NCBI RefSeq assembly: GCF_002009175.1
Contig: NZ_CP018047.1
Span: 1,612,001 to 1,676,000, forward strand
Length of the DNA: 64,000 nucleotides
Direction: 5' to 3'
Source: Streptomyces niveus
GTDB lineage: Bacteria > Actinomycetota > Actinomycetes > Streptomycetales > Streptomycetaceae
Program-made: the position numbers and the translations under genes
The notes under the pieces: model-generated
The model's input: only the letters and a program-made list of their open reading frames with translations
Told to the model about the DNA's origin: nothing
Databases searched by the model: none
Part shown: piece after piece, positions 44,056-53,285 of the stretch
Layout of the letters: the number at the start of each line of letters is the position of its first letter
How positions within the stretch are numbered: the stretch's first letter is position 1

Positions 44056-46389
44056 GGTGAGGGTGAGCCTCGGCTTCGGGCCGTCCGTGCGGCCGGTCGG
44101 GGGCGGGCGGCTGCCCGCGCGGTACGGCAGTGGCCACGGTGCGCCCGGACCGCTGTAGCCCTGGTCGGCCGCCGCGTGCAGGGTCCAGTGCGGGTCGTAG
44201 AGATGGGGGCGGGCGAGCGCGCAGAGGTCCGCACGGCCAGCCAGCAGCAGGGAGTTGACGTCGTCCCACGACGAGATGGCGCCGACGGCGACGACCGGTA
44301 CCGAGAGGGAGTTACGGATCCGGTCGGCGAACGGCGTCTGGTAGGAGCGGCCGAACTCGGGGCGTTCCTCGGTGACGACCTGCCCGGTCGACACGTCGAT
44401 CGCGTCGGCCCCGTGCGCGACGAACGCGCGCGCGATCTCGACCGCCTCCTCGGCGGTGTTACCGCCCGGCGCCCAGTCGGTGGCGGATATCCGGACCGTC
44501 ATCGGCCGGTCGTCGGGCCACAACTCCCTTACGGCGTCGAAGACTTCGAGCGGGTAGCGCAGCCGCCCGGCGAGATCGCCGCCGTAGGCGTCGGTCCGGG
44601 TGTTGGTCAGCGGTGAGAGGAAACCGGAGAGCAGATACCCGTGCGCGCAGTGGAGTTCGAGCAGGTCGAAGTCGGCCTCGGCGGCCCGGCGGGTCGCCGA
44701 CGCGAACTGCTCGCGTATCTCGGTGAGTCCGGCCCGGTCGAGCGCACGCGGTATCTGTCCGACGTCCGGCAGATACGGCAGCGCCGAGGCGGCGGCCAGT
44801 GGCCAGTTGCCGTCCGGGAGCGGCTGGTCCATGCCCTCCCACATGAGGCGGGTGGATCCCTTGCGTCCCGAGTGGCCGAGCTGGACCCCGATCGCTGCTC
44901 CGGGTGAACCGGCGTCGGCGGGTGCGCCATTGTGCACGAAGTCCGTCACCCGCCGCCAGGCGGCGCCCTGTTCGTCCGTCCAGAGTCCCGTGCAGCCGGG
45001 GGTGATCCGGCCCTCGGGACCGACGCACACCATCTCCGTCATGACGAGGCCCGCCCCGCCGAGTGCGCGCCCGCCGAGGTGGACGAGGTGGAAGTCGCCG
45101 GGCATGCCGTCCTCGGCGGCGTACATGTCCATCGCGGAAACAACCACCCGGTTGCGCAGCGTCAGTCCGCGCAGCCGGAAGGGGGTGAACATCGGTGGCG
45201 TACCGGGCTCGCAGCCGAAGTCCCCCTCCACGGCGCCGGTGAACGCCGGGTCGCGCAGCCGCAGGTTGTCGTGTGTGACGCGGCGGCTGCGGGTGAGGAG
45301 GCCGAACGCGAACTGCCGGGCGGGCTGGTCGGTGTAGGTGTCCAGCTCCTCGAACCAGCGCAGGCTCGCCGCCGCCGCGCGCTGCGTGGACTCCACGACG
45401 GGGCGCCGCTCGCTCTCGTACGCGGCGAGCGCGGCCGGCAGATCCGGCTGCTCCTCGACGCACGCGGCGAGCGCCAGGGCGTCCTCGACGGCGAGTTTGG
45501 TGCCGGAGCCGATGGAGAAGTGCGCGGTGTGGGCGGCGTCGCCGATGAGGACCGTGTTGCCGTGGCTCCAGCGTTCGTTGACGACGGTGCGGAACGCGGT
45601 CCAGGACGACTTGTTGGCGCGCAGCGCGCGTCCGCCGAGCGCGTCGGCGAAGATCTTGGCGCACCGTTCGGTGGACTGCCGCTCGTCGAGCGCGTCGAAT
45701 CCGGCGGCGCGCCAGACCTCTTCGCGCATCTCGACGATGACGGTGCTGGCCGTGGGAGAGAACGGGTAGCCGTGGAGCTGCATCACACCGTGCTCGGTCT
45801 CGGCGATCTCGAACCGGAACGCGTCGAAGGCGAAATCGGCGGCAAGCCAGATGTAGCGGCAGCGTTCGGTGCCGACGGTCGGCCGGAAGACATCGGCGTG
45901 GGTCTCGCGGGTGCGGCTGTTCACGCCGTCGGCGGCGATCACCAGGTCGTGAGTGGCGGCGAGTTCGGCGGCGGGCGGCGCCTGGGTACGGAAGCGGAGC
46001 CGTACGCCGAGGGACTCGCAGCGCCCGTGCAGGATCTCCAGGAGCCGGCGGCGGCCCAGGGCGGCGAAGCCGTGGCCTCCGGAGGTCAGGGTGCGGCCCC
46101 GGTGGACGATGTCGATGTCGTCCCAGCGCACGAACTCGTCCTGGAGTGCGCGGTGGACGGTGGGGTCGGCGTGCTCGATGCCGCCCAGGGTCTCGTCGGA
46201 GAGGACGACCCCGAAGCCGAAGGTGTCGTCGGGGGCGTTGCGTTCCCAGACGGTGATCTCACGCCTGGGGTCGAGCCGTTTGAGCAGCACGGCGGCGTAC
46301 AGACCGCCGGGTCCGCCGCCGATGACCGCGACCTTCGGCGCGGGCCGCGGGGGGCCGGGCGGCTGCGTGGATATCCGGTCGGCCGTCAC
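44053..46389 (-). CDS. Bifunctional aryl-CoA monooxygenase/reductase (2-aminobenzoyl-CoA or salicylyl-CoA type)
   Basis: A 778-residue fusion. The N-terminal half is an FAD aromatic hydroxylase with VIGGGPGGLYAAVLLKRLDP and LIGDAAHTAHFSIGSGTKLAVEDALALA. The C-terminal half, from about FTPFRLRGLTLRNRVVVSAMDMY, is an Old Yellow Enzyme-type FMN reductase with ELHCAHGYLLSGFLSPLTN and TDAYGGDLAGRLRYPLEV. This arrangement is that of 2-aminobenzoyl-CoA monooxygenase/reductase and the related salicylyl-CoA 5-hydroxylase. GTG at 46389 lies 3 bp after the hydratase stop. It would hydroxylate and partly dearomatise the CoA-activated ring. Confidence 0.92.
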   Translation of the reverse strand: MTADRISTQPPGPPRPAPKVAVIGGGPGGLYAAVLLKRLDPRREITVWERNAPDDTFGFGVVLSDETLGGIEHADPTVHRALQDEFVRWDDIDIVHRGRTLTSGGHGFAALGRRRLLEILHGRCESLGVRLRFRTQAPPAAELAATHDLVIAADGVNSRTRETHADVFRPTVGTERCRYIWLAADFAFDAFRFEIAETEHGVMQLHGYPFSPTASTVIVEMREEVWRAAGFDALDERQSTERCAKIFADALGGRALRANKSSWTAFRTVVNERWSHGNTVLIGDAAHTAHFSIGSGTKLAVEDALALAACVEEQPDLPAALAAYESERRPVVESTQRAAAASLRWFEELDTYTDQPARQFAFGLLTRSRRVTHDNLRLRDPAFTGAVEGDFGCEPGTPPMFTPFRLRGLTLRNRVVVSAMDMYAAEDGMPGDFHLVHLGGRALGGAGLVMTEMVCVGPEGRITPGCTGLWTDEQGAAWRRVTDFVHNGAPADAGSPGAAIGVQLGHSGRKGSTRLMWEGMDQPLPDGNWPLAAASALPYLPDVGQIPRALDRAGLTEIREQFASATRRAAEADFDLLELHCAHGYLLSGFLSPLTNTRTDAYGGDLAGRLRYPLEVFDAVRELWPDDRPMTVRISATDWAPGGNTAEEAVEIARAFVAHGADAIDVSTGQVVTEERPEFGRSYQTPFADRIRNSLSVPVVAVGAISSWDDVNSLLLAGRADLCALARPHLYDPHWTLHAAADQGYSGPGAPWPLPYRAGSRPPPTGRTDGPKPRLTLT

Positions 46390-46391
46390 GG

Positions 46392-47219
46392 TCAGCGGCC
46401 CTGCCACTTGGGGGGCCGCTTCTCGGTGAAGGCGGCGTGGAACTCCGCGTAGTCCTCGCCGTTCATGAGCAACGCCTGGGTGGCGGCGTCCAGTTCGACC
46501 GACGCGGCGAGCGGCATGTCCAGCTCGGCCGTGAGCAGCGCCTTGGTCTGCGCGTACGCGAGGGCCGGGCCGTCGGCGAGCCGCCGGGCGAGTTCGGCGG
46601 CGCGGCTGTCGGCGGCGCCCTCGTCGGTCAGCTCGCTGATGAGACCGATCCGTTCGGCCTCGGGGGCGCGGACGGGTTCGCCGAGCATCAGCAGCCGGGT
46701 GGCGTGGCCGAGCCCGACGACGCGCGGCAGCAGATACGCCGCGCCCATGTCGCCGCCGGAGAGACCGACGCGGGTGAAGAGGAACGCGAAGCGCGCGGTG
46801 GGGTCGGCGACGCGGAAGTCGGCGGCGAGCGCGAGGACGGCGCCGGCGCCCGCGGCGACTCCGTGCACGGCGGCGATCACCGGGAACGGGCATTCGCGTA
46901 CGGCCCTGACGACCTGCCCGGTCATCCGGTTGAAGTCGAGGAGTTCGGCGGTGTCCATGGAGAGCGTGGCGCCGATGATCTCGTCCACGTCGCCGCCCGA
47001 GCAGAAGCCGCGCCCCTCGCCCGCCAGCACGAGGGCGCGGACGGACCGCTCCCTGGACAGCTCGGCGAGCAGGTCGCGCAGATCGGCGTAGGCACCGAAG
47101 GTGAGGGCGTTGAGCTTGTCGGGGCGGGCGAGGGTGACGGTCGCGACGCCGTCCTCGCGTGTCAGCCGCAGATGCCGCCACTCCTCGGTGCGGGGGGCGG
47201 AGCCGGAGAACGGGCTCAT
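46392..47219 (-). CDS. Enoyl-CoA hydratase/isomerase family protein
   Basis: A 275-residue crotonase-fold protein: DKLNALTFGAYADLRDLL, the oxyanion-hole loops GRGFCSGGDVDEI and HGVAAGAGAVLALAADFRVA, and FTRVGLSGGDMGAAYLLPRVVG, whose acidic position suits a hydratase or hydrolase. First gene of the two-gene operon with the monooxygenase fusion. Expected to act on ring-reduced CoA intermediates in the beta-oxidation-like lower part of the pathway. Confidence 0.92.
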   Translation of the reverse strand: MSPFSGSAPRTEEWRHLRLTREDGVATVTLARPDKLNALTFGAYADLRDLLAELSRERSVRALVLAGEGRGFCSGGDVDEIIGATLSMDTAELLDFNRMTGQVVRAVRECPFPVIAAVHGVAAGAGAVLALAADFRVADPTARFAFLFTRVGLSGGDMGAAYLLPRVVGLGHATRLLMLGEPVRAPEAERIGLISELTDEGAADSRAAELARRLADGPALAYAQTKALLTAELDMPLAASVELDAATQALLMNGEDYAEFHAAFTEKRPPKWQGR

Positions 47220-47543
47220 GGGCGGCCTCCTTCAGCTCGATTGCTGTGTGCCGGTCGCCCGGGGCGCGGGGGCGGACCCTGCGAGAGCAAGATATCACTC
47301 GTCCGTGACCGCCGTCACGAGTGCGCGATACGGTACGCGGTACCGTAAGCGGGCCCCCGCCCCGTATCCCGCCGAAGGTCCCGGTCAATATGTGGCGGAG
47401 GTCCCATTTCCGGCAGTCCGCTGCCCCTTGTTAAGCCACTTACGCTCCGTAAGGCTGGGCCGTGCCCCGGCCCCGTCGAAGCTCGCCCCCATCGCTCAGG
47501 GCCGCACGGGCACCCCGCACTGCCCCCGAACGGACTCCCCGCC
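47220..47543. promoter_or_regulatory. Divergent intergenic region with two palindromes
   Basis: 324 bp without a gene. Upstream of the hydratase operon it holds an inverted repeat with cactcg and cgagtg arms around gtgac-cgcc-gtcac (47296-47323) and a perfect palindrome acggtac-gcg-gtaccgt (47330-47346). Between them lies cgcgata, shared with the ligase promoter. The rest shows nothing I can name. Confidence 0.55.
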
Positions 47544-47960
47544 TTGCTCGAAGCATCGGACACCGCCTTCTGGCGCATCACCCTGCCGCACAGCGCGGCG
47601 GCGGTGCCGATGGCGCGTGCCCTGATCCGTACGGCGCTGGCCGACATCGGGCCCACGGCGGACAGCGACACGGCGGAGCTGCTGACGGCGGAGCTGGTCG
47701 CCAACGCCGTCGAGCACACGAGCCCGGACGTCCCGATAGAGCTGGTCGTCGCGCTGCTGCCCACCGGCTGTCAGATCGAGGTCCACGACGGCGACCCGGG
47801 CCCGCCGGGCGATCTGTCGACGCCCGTTCCCGGCCACACGCCCGACCCCTGGCAGGAGCACGGCCGGGGTCTGCTGCTGATCCGCACACTGAGCGCCGAC
47901 TGCGGCCACCGTACGACCGAGCAGGGCAAGGCGGTCTGGTTCACGCTGTCAGCGCGCTGA
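47544..47960 (+). CDS. RsbW-like ATP-binding protein (anti-sigma/serine kinase fold)
   Basis: A 138-residue GHKL-fold protein: TAELLTAELVANAVEHT is the N-box with catalytic Glu and Asn, VHDGDPGPPG the G1 box and EHGRGLLLIRTLSADCG the G2 box. Streptomyces carry dozens of these; some are anti-sigma factors, most have no known partner. A TTG at 47544 keeps the first beta strand (AFWRITLPHS); in-frame GTG 47604 and ATG 47610 would remove it. Its last codons and stop are the first copy of a 34-bp tandem repeat. Confidence 0.85.
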   Translation: MLEASDTAFWRITLPHSAAAVPMARALIRTALADIGPTADSDTAELLTAELVANAVEHTSPDVPIELVVALLPTGCQIEVHDGDPGPPGDLSTPVPGHTPDPWQEHGRGLLLIRTLSADCGHRTTEQGKAVWFTLSAR

Positions 47961-48030
47961 ACAGGCGGTCTGGCTCACGCTGTCAGCGCGCTCAACAGGC
48001 GGTCTGGCTCACGCTGTCAGCGCGCTCAAC
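47929..48030. repeat. 34-bp tandem triplication across the 3' ends of two convergent genes
   Basis: Three contiguous 34-bp copies start at 47929, 47963 and 47997. Copies 2 and 3 are identical; copy 1 differs at two positions and contains the stop of the RsbW-like gene. Copy 3 contains the stop of the ornithine carbamoyltransferase gene on the other strand. Confidence 0.92.
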
Positions 48031-49048
48031 GACGCGTCGCGACCTGGTCGGGAGCGAGCGTCGCGACGAGTACGGCCTTGATGGTGTGCAGCCGGTTCTC
48101 CGCCTCGTCGAAGACCACCGAGTGCGCGGACTCGAAGACCTCGTCGGTCACTTCGAGTTCCGTGAGCCCGTGGCGCTCGTGGATCTCCCACCCGACGACG
48201 GTCCCCAGGTCGTGGAAGGCCGGCAGACAGTGCAGGAACTTGACGTCCGGATTCCCCGTCGCGCTCAGCACGTCCATCGTCACGCTGTACGGCCCGAGGG
48301 CCGCGATGCGCTCGTCCCAGACCTCCTGCGGCTCCCCCATCGACACCCACACGTCGGTGGCCACGAAGTCGGCGCCGCTCACACCCTCGGCGATGGACTC
48401 GGTGAGCGTGATCCGGGCGCCGCTGACCTCGGCGGACTTACGGGCCAGGGCGACCACGTCTTCCGCCGGCCAGTAGGCGCGGGGCGCGACGATACGTACG
48501 TCCATGCCCAGCAGCGCGCCGGTGACGAGGTAGGAGTTGCCCATGTTGTAGCGGGCGTCACCGAGGTAGGCGAACGTGATCCGGTCCAGCTGCTTGGCGG
48601 TGTGCTCGGTCATCGTGAGCACGTCGGCAAGCATCTGGGTGGGGTGCCAGTCGGCGGTGAGCCCGTTGAAGACGGGCACCCCGGCGTGGGCGGCCAGCTC
48701 CTCGACGGTCGACTGCGCGTCACCGCGGAACTCGATGCCGTCGAACATCCGGCCGAGCACCCGCGCGGTGTCCTTGGCGGACTCCTTCTTCCCGATGTGC
48801 GAGCCGGCCGGGTCGATGTACGTCGTGGAGGCGCCCTGGTCGGCGGCGGCCACCTCGAAGGCACAGCGCGTGCGCGTCGACGCCTTCTCGAAGATCAGGG
48901 CGATGTTCTTGCCCCGCAGGAGCTGGACCTCGTTCCCCGACTTCTTCGCGGCCTTGAGCCCGGCGGCCAGCTCGACCAGCCCGCGGAACTCCTCGGCGGT
49001 GAAGTCGAGCTCCTTGAGGAAGTGGCGGCCTGCGAGTTGTATCGCCAT
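48026..49048 (-). CDS. argF: Ornithine carbamoyltransferase
   Basis: A 340-residue enzyme: carbamoyl-phosphate motif [13 protein letters not shown] (about 55-67), [12 protein letters not shown] and the ornithine/active-site motif [10 protein letters not shown] (about 273). Anabolic ArgF and catabolic ArcB are hard to tell apart by eye; the arginine deiminase gene 131 bp upstream on the same strand favours a catabolic role, splitting citrulline to ornithine and carbamoyl phosphate. No carbamate kinase or arginine/ornithine antiporter gene follows. ATG with AGGAG upstream. The stop codon lies in the third copy of a 34-bp repeat. Confidence 0.93.
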   Translation of the reverse strand: MAIQLAGRHFLKELDFTAEEFRGLVELAAGLKAAKKSGNEVQLLRGKNIALIFEKASTRTRCAFEVAAADQGASTTYIDPAGSHIGKKESAKDTARVLGRMFDGIEFRGDAQSTVEELAAHAGVPVFNGLTADWHPTQMLADVLTMTEHTAKQLDRITFAYLGDARYNMGNSYLVTGALLGMDVRIVAPRAYWPAEDVVALARKSAEVSGARITLTESIAEGVSGADFVATDVWVSMGEPQEVWDERIAALGPYSVTMDVLSATGNPDVKFLHCLPAFHDLGTVVGWEIHERHGLTELEVTDEVFESAHSVVFDEAENRLHTIKAVLVATLAPDQVATRR

Positions 49049-49179
49049 GGTGGCTGCTCCTGCGTCGCGAATACGGGGACCTGCACGGGGACCGATACAG
49101 AGACCTTGGAACTATATACGACCTTCCGTATTGATATACAGAGCACCTTGTGGCCGGACGCCGCCGCCGGACGTAGTCG
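49049..49179 (-). promoter_or_regulatory. arcA-argF intergenic region with AT-rich element
   Basis: 131 bp. The stretch 49110-49142 is strikingly AT-rich for this genome; read on the minus strand it holds tgtatatca and cgtatatag about 20 bp apart. This may be a separate promoter or an arginine- or redox-responsive operator for the carbamoyltransferase gene. It is not a clear ARG box. Confidence 0.45.
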
Positions 49180-50412
49180 TCAGACGGCGTCCCGCTCGAT
49201 CGGACAGCTCATACAGCGCGGCCCGCCCCGCCCCCGGCCCAGCTCGCTGCCCCGGATCTCGATCACCTCGATCCCCTGCTTGCGCAGATGCGTGTTGGTG
49301 GTCACGTTGCGCTCGTACGCCACCACCACGCCCGGCTCCACCGCCAGCACGTTGCAGCCGTCGTCCCACTGCTCCCGCGCCGCCGCGTGCACGTCCTGCG
49401 TCGCCGTCAGCACCCGGATTTTGTCGAGCCCCAGGGCGGCTGCGATCGCCCGGTGCATGTGCTCCGGCGGATGGTCGGTCACCTTCAGCTCGTTCCCGCC
49501 CGCGCCCGGCTCGATGGTGTACGAGCGGAGCATCCCGAGGCCCGCGTACTGGGTGAACGTGTCGCGGTCGACCATCGTCATCACCGTGTCGAGATGCATG
49601 AAGGCGCGCCGCTTGGGCATGTCGAGCGCCACGATCGTCCTGGCGGAACCGGCGTCGAACATCCCGCGCGCCAGCATCTCGACGGCCTGCGGCGTGGTGC
49701 GCTCGCTCATCCCGATCAGCACGGCGCCCTCGCCGAGGACCAGGACGTCGCCGCCCTCGATCGTGGAGGGATAGTCGTCCTGCCCCTCCGACCAGTGGTG
49801 GAAGGGGCCCGCCTCCGGTCCGGTGAAGAGCGGGTGATGCTTGTAGATCGCCTCGAAGTGGACGGTCTCGCGCTGCCTGGCCGGCCAGCGCATGGCGTTG
49901 ATGGTCACCCCGTCGTAGACCCAGGCGGAGGTGTCACGGGTGAAGAGATGGTTCGGCAGCGGGTCCAGCAGGAAGTCGTCCAGGTCCATCACGTGGAAGC
50001 GGACGGAGGACGGCTCGGCGTGGCTCTCCAGGAACTCCCGCTTGGTCATCCCGCCGACCAGCGCCTCCACGAGATCGGCCGTCGGCAGCTCGTCGAAGAC
50101 CGATCGGAGGTGGTCGGTGGCGAGCGGGCCGTACTCCTTCTCGTCGAAGACCCGGTCCAGGACCAGCGCGCGAGCCGTCGGGATGTCCAGGGACTCCCGC
50201 AGCAGGTCGCCGAAGAGATGGACCTTGACCCCGCGCTCACGCAGGACGTCGGCGAACCCGTCGTGCTCCTCGCGCGCGCGGCGTACCCACAGCACGTCGT
50301 CGAAGAGCAACGCGTCCTTGTTGGTGGGGGTGAGCCGCTTCAGCTCCAGGTCGGGGCGGTGCAGTATGACGCGGCGCAGCCGCCCGGTCTCGGAGTCGAC
50401 ATGGAATCCCAT
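49180..50412 (-). CDS. arcA: Arginine deiminase
   Basis: A 410-residue enzyme that hydrolyses arginine to citrulline and ammonia. Recognisable are [54 protein letters not shown] and the catalytic Cys400 in [15 protein letters not shown]. Full length for the family. ATG at 50412. The region upstream, back to the Pnkp stop, is filled with minisatellite repeats, which puts them in or next to the arcA promoter. Confidence 0.95.
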   Translation of the reverse strand: MGFHVDSETGRLRRVILHRPDLELKRLTPTNKDALLFDDVLWVRRAREEHDGFADVLRERGVKVHLFGDLLRESLDIPTARALVLDRVFDEKEYGPLATDHLRSVFDELPTADLVEALVGGMTKREFLESHAEPSSVRFHVMDLDDFLLDPLPNHLFTRDTSAWVYDGVTINAMRWPARQRETVHFEAIYKHHPLFTGPEAGPFHHWSEGQDDYPSTIEGGDVLVLGEGAVLIGMSERTTPQAVEMLARGMFDAGSARTIVALDMPKRRAFMHLDTVMTMVDRDTFTQYAGLGMLRSYTIEPGAGGNELKVTDHPPEHMHRAIAAALGLDKIRVLTATQDVHAAAREQWDDGCNVLAVEPGVVVAYERNVTTNTHLRKQGIEVIEIRGSELGRGRGGPRCMSCPIERDAV

Positions 50413-50466
50413 GACCCCATCCTCGCGGATCGGGCGCCGTTCACACGGTGAATGACGTCAGAGACC

Positions 50467-50629
50467 GGGCGGGCCCCGCAGCCGGGCGGGCTGCGGGGCC
50501 GGGCGGGCCGCGGAGCCGGGCGGGCCGCGGAGCCGTGGCCGGAGCCGGGAGCCGTGGCCGGAGCCGGGAGCCGACGCCGGAGCCGGGAGCCGACGCCGGA
50601 GCCGGGAGCCGACGCCGGAGGTCGGCACC
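50467..50629. repeat. Compound minisatellite: four 17-bp then five 19-bp units
   Basis: Units of the gggcgggccgcggagcc type (17 bp) occupy 50467-50534. They pass directly into 19-bp units of the type gacgccggagccgggagcc at 50535-50629; the first two begin gtg and the last is diverged. The block lies between the Pnkp stop (50655) and the arcA start (50412). Confidence 0.9.
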
Positions 50630-50654
50630 GGGAGCCGATGGTCGGCGCCGGGCG

Positions 50655-53285
50655 TCAGAGCCGGGGGTCGACCGGCTCTGACTCCAGCGCCAGCACCGCG
50701 AACACCGCCTCGTGGACGCGCCACAGCGGCTCGTCGTCCCCCAGCCGGTCCAGCGCTTCGAGCCCGAGCGCGTACTCCCGCAGCGCCAGCGACCGCTTGT
50801 GGCCGAGGAACCTCCCGCGCAGCCGCTCCAGATTCTCCGGGCGGGTGTACTCGGGGCCGTAGATGATCCGCAGGTACTCACGCCCGCGCACCTTGATCCC
50901 CGGCTGGACCAGCCGGCCCTTGCCGTCCCGTACGAGTGCCCCGAGCGGTTTGACGACCATGCCCTCGCCGCCGCGCCCGGTCATCTCCAGCCACCAGTCG
51001 ACCCCGGCGCGTACCGACTCCTCGTCGCCAGTCTCCACGACGAGGCGCCGGGTGACCTGGAGCAGACCGGTCGGGTCGTGCTCGGTCAGCCGGTCGAGCC
51101 AGGCGAGCTGCCGGTCGTGCGGTACGGCGGCCAGACTGCGGCCACGGGCGGCCAGGATCTGGAACGGCGCGAGCCGTACGCCCTCCAGACCGTCCGTCTC
51201 CCAGCAGTAGCGGCGGTACGCCTCGGTGAACGCCGTCGCGTCGGCGGCCCGTTCACGCTGAGCGGCCAGCAGCGCGCCCACGTCGACGCCCCGGCCGACG
51301 GCCGATTCGAGCGCGCCCGTCACGGCCGGGAAGGCGGCGCCCGCCGCCGCGCCGACCGCCGCGTACTGGGTGCGCAGCAGGCCGGTGGCCTTCAGCGACC
51401 AGGGCATCAGCTCGGCGTCGAGCAGCAGCCAGTCGGTGTCGAGCTCGTCCCAGAGCCCGGCGGCGCCGATGGCCGTACGCAGGCGGCCCAGGATCTCCTC
51501 GGTGACCGCTGTGTCGTCGAAGAAGGGGCGGCCGGTGCGGGTGTGCAGCGCGCCGGTCGGGCCGGCGGCGCCGGCACCGCCGTCGATGCCGAAGCGCTCA
51601 CGCGCCACCTCCGCGTCGCGGCAGACCAGCGCCACGGCGCGCGAACCCATGTGCTTCTCCTCGCACACGACCTGGGCCACACCGTCCTCGCGGTACTGCG
51701 CGAACGCCTCGGCCGGGTGCTCCAGAAAGCCCTCCTCGCGCGATGTCGCGGTGGGTGCCATGGTCGGCGGCAGATAGGCGAGGAGCCGCGGGTCGACGGC
51801 GAAACGGCTCATGACCTCAAGGGCCGCCGCCGCGTTCTCCTCGCGCACCGCGAGCCGGCCCATGTGCCGGGTCTCCACGGCACGCCGGCCGTGCACGTCG
51901 GCGAGGTCGAGCGGGCGGCCCTCACGGCTGCCCGGCGCCTCCGTGCTGAGCGGCTTGGCCGGCTCGTACCAGACGCGCTCCGCCGGTACGTCGACCAGCT
52001 CGCGCTCCGGCCAGCGCAGGGCCGTCATCTTCCCGCCGAAGACGGCGCCGGTGTCGAGGCAGATGGTGTTGTTGATCCAGGAGGTGCTCGGTACGGGGGT
52101 GTGGCCGTACACGACCGCCGCGCGGCCCCGGTAGTCCTCGGCCCACGGGTAGCGGACGGGCAGGCCGAACTCGTCGGTCTCGCCGTTCGTGTCCCCGTAC
52201 AGCGCGTGCGAACGGACCCGGCCCGAGGTGCGGCCGTGGTATTTCTCCGGCAGTCCGGCGTGGCAGACGACCAGCTTGCCGCCGTCCAGGACGTAGTGGC
52301 TGACGAGGCCGTCGATGAAGGTCCCCACCTGCTCACGGAAGGCGTCGTCCTCCTTCGCCAACTGCTCGACGGTCTCGGCGAGTCCGTGCGTCAGCCGGAC
52401 GTTCCTGCCCTTGAGCCAGCGGCCGAGCTTGTTCTCGTGGTTGCCCGGGACGCACAGCGCGTTGCCCGCGCCGACCATGCGCATCACCCGGCGCAGGACG
52501 CCGGGGCTGTCCGGGCCGCGGTCGACGAGGTCGCCGACGAAGACCGCCGTACGGCCCTCGGGGTGCGCGCCGTCGCCGTCCGCGTAACCGAGCCTGGCCA
52601 GCAGCGTGTCCAGCTCGGAGCGGCAGCCGTGGATGTCGCCGATGATGTCGAAGGGGCCGGTGAGGTGGGTGAGGTCGTTGTAACGGCGTTCGGTGACGAC
52701 CTCGGCGCGCTCGACCTCCTCGACACCGCGCAGGACGTGGACCTTGCGGAAGCCCTCGCGTTCGAGTCCGCGCAGCGAACGGCGCAGTTCCCGCTGGTGG
52801 CGCTTGATGACATGCCGGGGCATGCCGGCCCGGTCGGGGCGGGCGGCGTTGCGTTCGGCGCAGATGGCCTCGGGCAGGTCGAGGACGATCGCGATGGGCA
52901 GCACGTCGTGCTCCCTGGCGAGCCGCACGAGCTGCTTACGGCTCTCGGGCTGGACGTTGGTGGCGTCGACGACCGTGCGCCGGCCGGCGGCGAGGCGCTT
53001 GCCCGCGATGTAGTGGAGCACGTCGAAGGCGTCGCCGCTGGCGCTCTGGTCGTTCTCGTCGTCGGCGACGAGGGCGCGGCAGAAGTCGGAGGAGATGACT
53101 TCGGTGGGCTTGAAGTGGGAGCGCGCGAAGGTCGACTTGCCGGAGCCGGTGGCGCCGATCAGCACGACGAGGGAGAGGTCGGTGACGGGGAGGGTACGGG
53201 CCTGGGCGCCGGAGGCGGTGGTGGTGGCGGCGGTGGCGGTGGCGGTGGCCGGGGAACTCTCGTCGGGTTCGTTGGTGCTGCTCAT
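50655..53285 (-). CDS. pnkp: Polynucleotide kinase-phosphatase Pnkp (RNA repair)
   Basis: An 876-residue three-domain enzyme, the family's normal length. The kinase has P-loop GATGSGKST (44-52). The metallophosphatase has GDIHG (216-220), GDLVDRGPDS (251-260), GNHE (281-284) and YGHTPVPST (393-401). The ligase-like adenylyltransferase has its probable nucleotidyl Lys544 in VCEEKHMGSRA, with EGMVVKPLG near the C-terminus. Pnkp heals and, with Hen1, seals broken RNA, typically tRNA cut by ribotoxins. The start overlaps the hen1 stop by ATGA. Confidence 0.95.
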   Translation of the reverse strand: MSSTNEPDESSPATATATAATTTASGAQARTLPVTDLSLVVLIGATGSGKSTFARSHFKPTEVISSDFCRALVADDENDQSASGDAFDVLHYIAGKRLAAGRRTVVDATNVQPESRKQLVRLAREHDVLPIAIVLDLPEAICAERNAARPDRAGMPRHVIKRHQRELRRSLRGLEREGFRKVHVLRGVEEVERAEVVTERRYNDLTHLTGPFDIIGDIHGCRSELDTLLARLGYADGDGAHPEGRTAVFVGDLVDRGPDSPGVLRRVMRMVGAGNALCVPGNHENKLGRWLKGRNVRLTHGLAETVEQLAKEDDAFREQVGTFIDGLVSHYVLDGGKLVVCHAGLPEKYHGRTSGRVRSHALYGDTNGETDEFGLPVRYPWAEDYRGRAAVVYGHTPVPSTSWINNTICLDTGAVFGGKMTALRWPERELVDVPAERVWYEPAKPLSTEAPGSREGRPLDLADVHGRRAVETRHMGRLAVREENAAAALEVMSRFAVDPRLLAYLPPTMAPTATSREEGFLEHPAEAFAQYREDGVAQVVCEEKHMGSRAVALVCRDAEVARERFGIDGGAGAAGPTGALHTRTGRPFFDDTAVTEEILGRLRTAIGAAGLWDELDTDWLLLDAELMPWSLKATGLLRTQYAAVGAAAGAAFPAVTGALESAVGRGVDVGALLAAQRERAADATAFTEAYRRYCWETDGLEGVRLAPFQILAARGRSLAAVPHDRQLAWLDRLTEHDPTGLLQVTRRLVVETGDEESVRAGVDWWLEMTGRGGEGMVVKPLGALVRDGKGRLVQPGIKVRGREYLRIIYGPEYTRPENLERLRGRFLGHKRSLALREYALGLEALDRLGDDEPLWRVHEAVFAVLALESEPVDPRL

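Noticed and set aside
44053..47388. A single 1111-codon gene joining hydratase region and monooxygenase
   Set aside because: The upstream part is an out-of-frame shadow of the hydratase; the hydratase itself is read in another frame with a full crotonase fold, and the fusion starts at GTG 46389.
49110..49142. ARG box for ArgR/AhrC between arcA and argF
   Set aside because: AT-rich and partly repeated, but lacks the TGAAT/ATTCA or TTGCATA half-sites expected.
50467..50629. CRISPR-like array of short direct repeats
   Set aside because: Units are contiguous with no unique spacers and no cas genes are nearby; it is a minisatellite.
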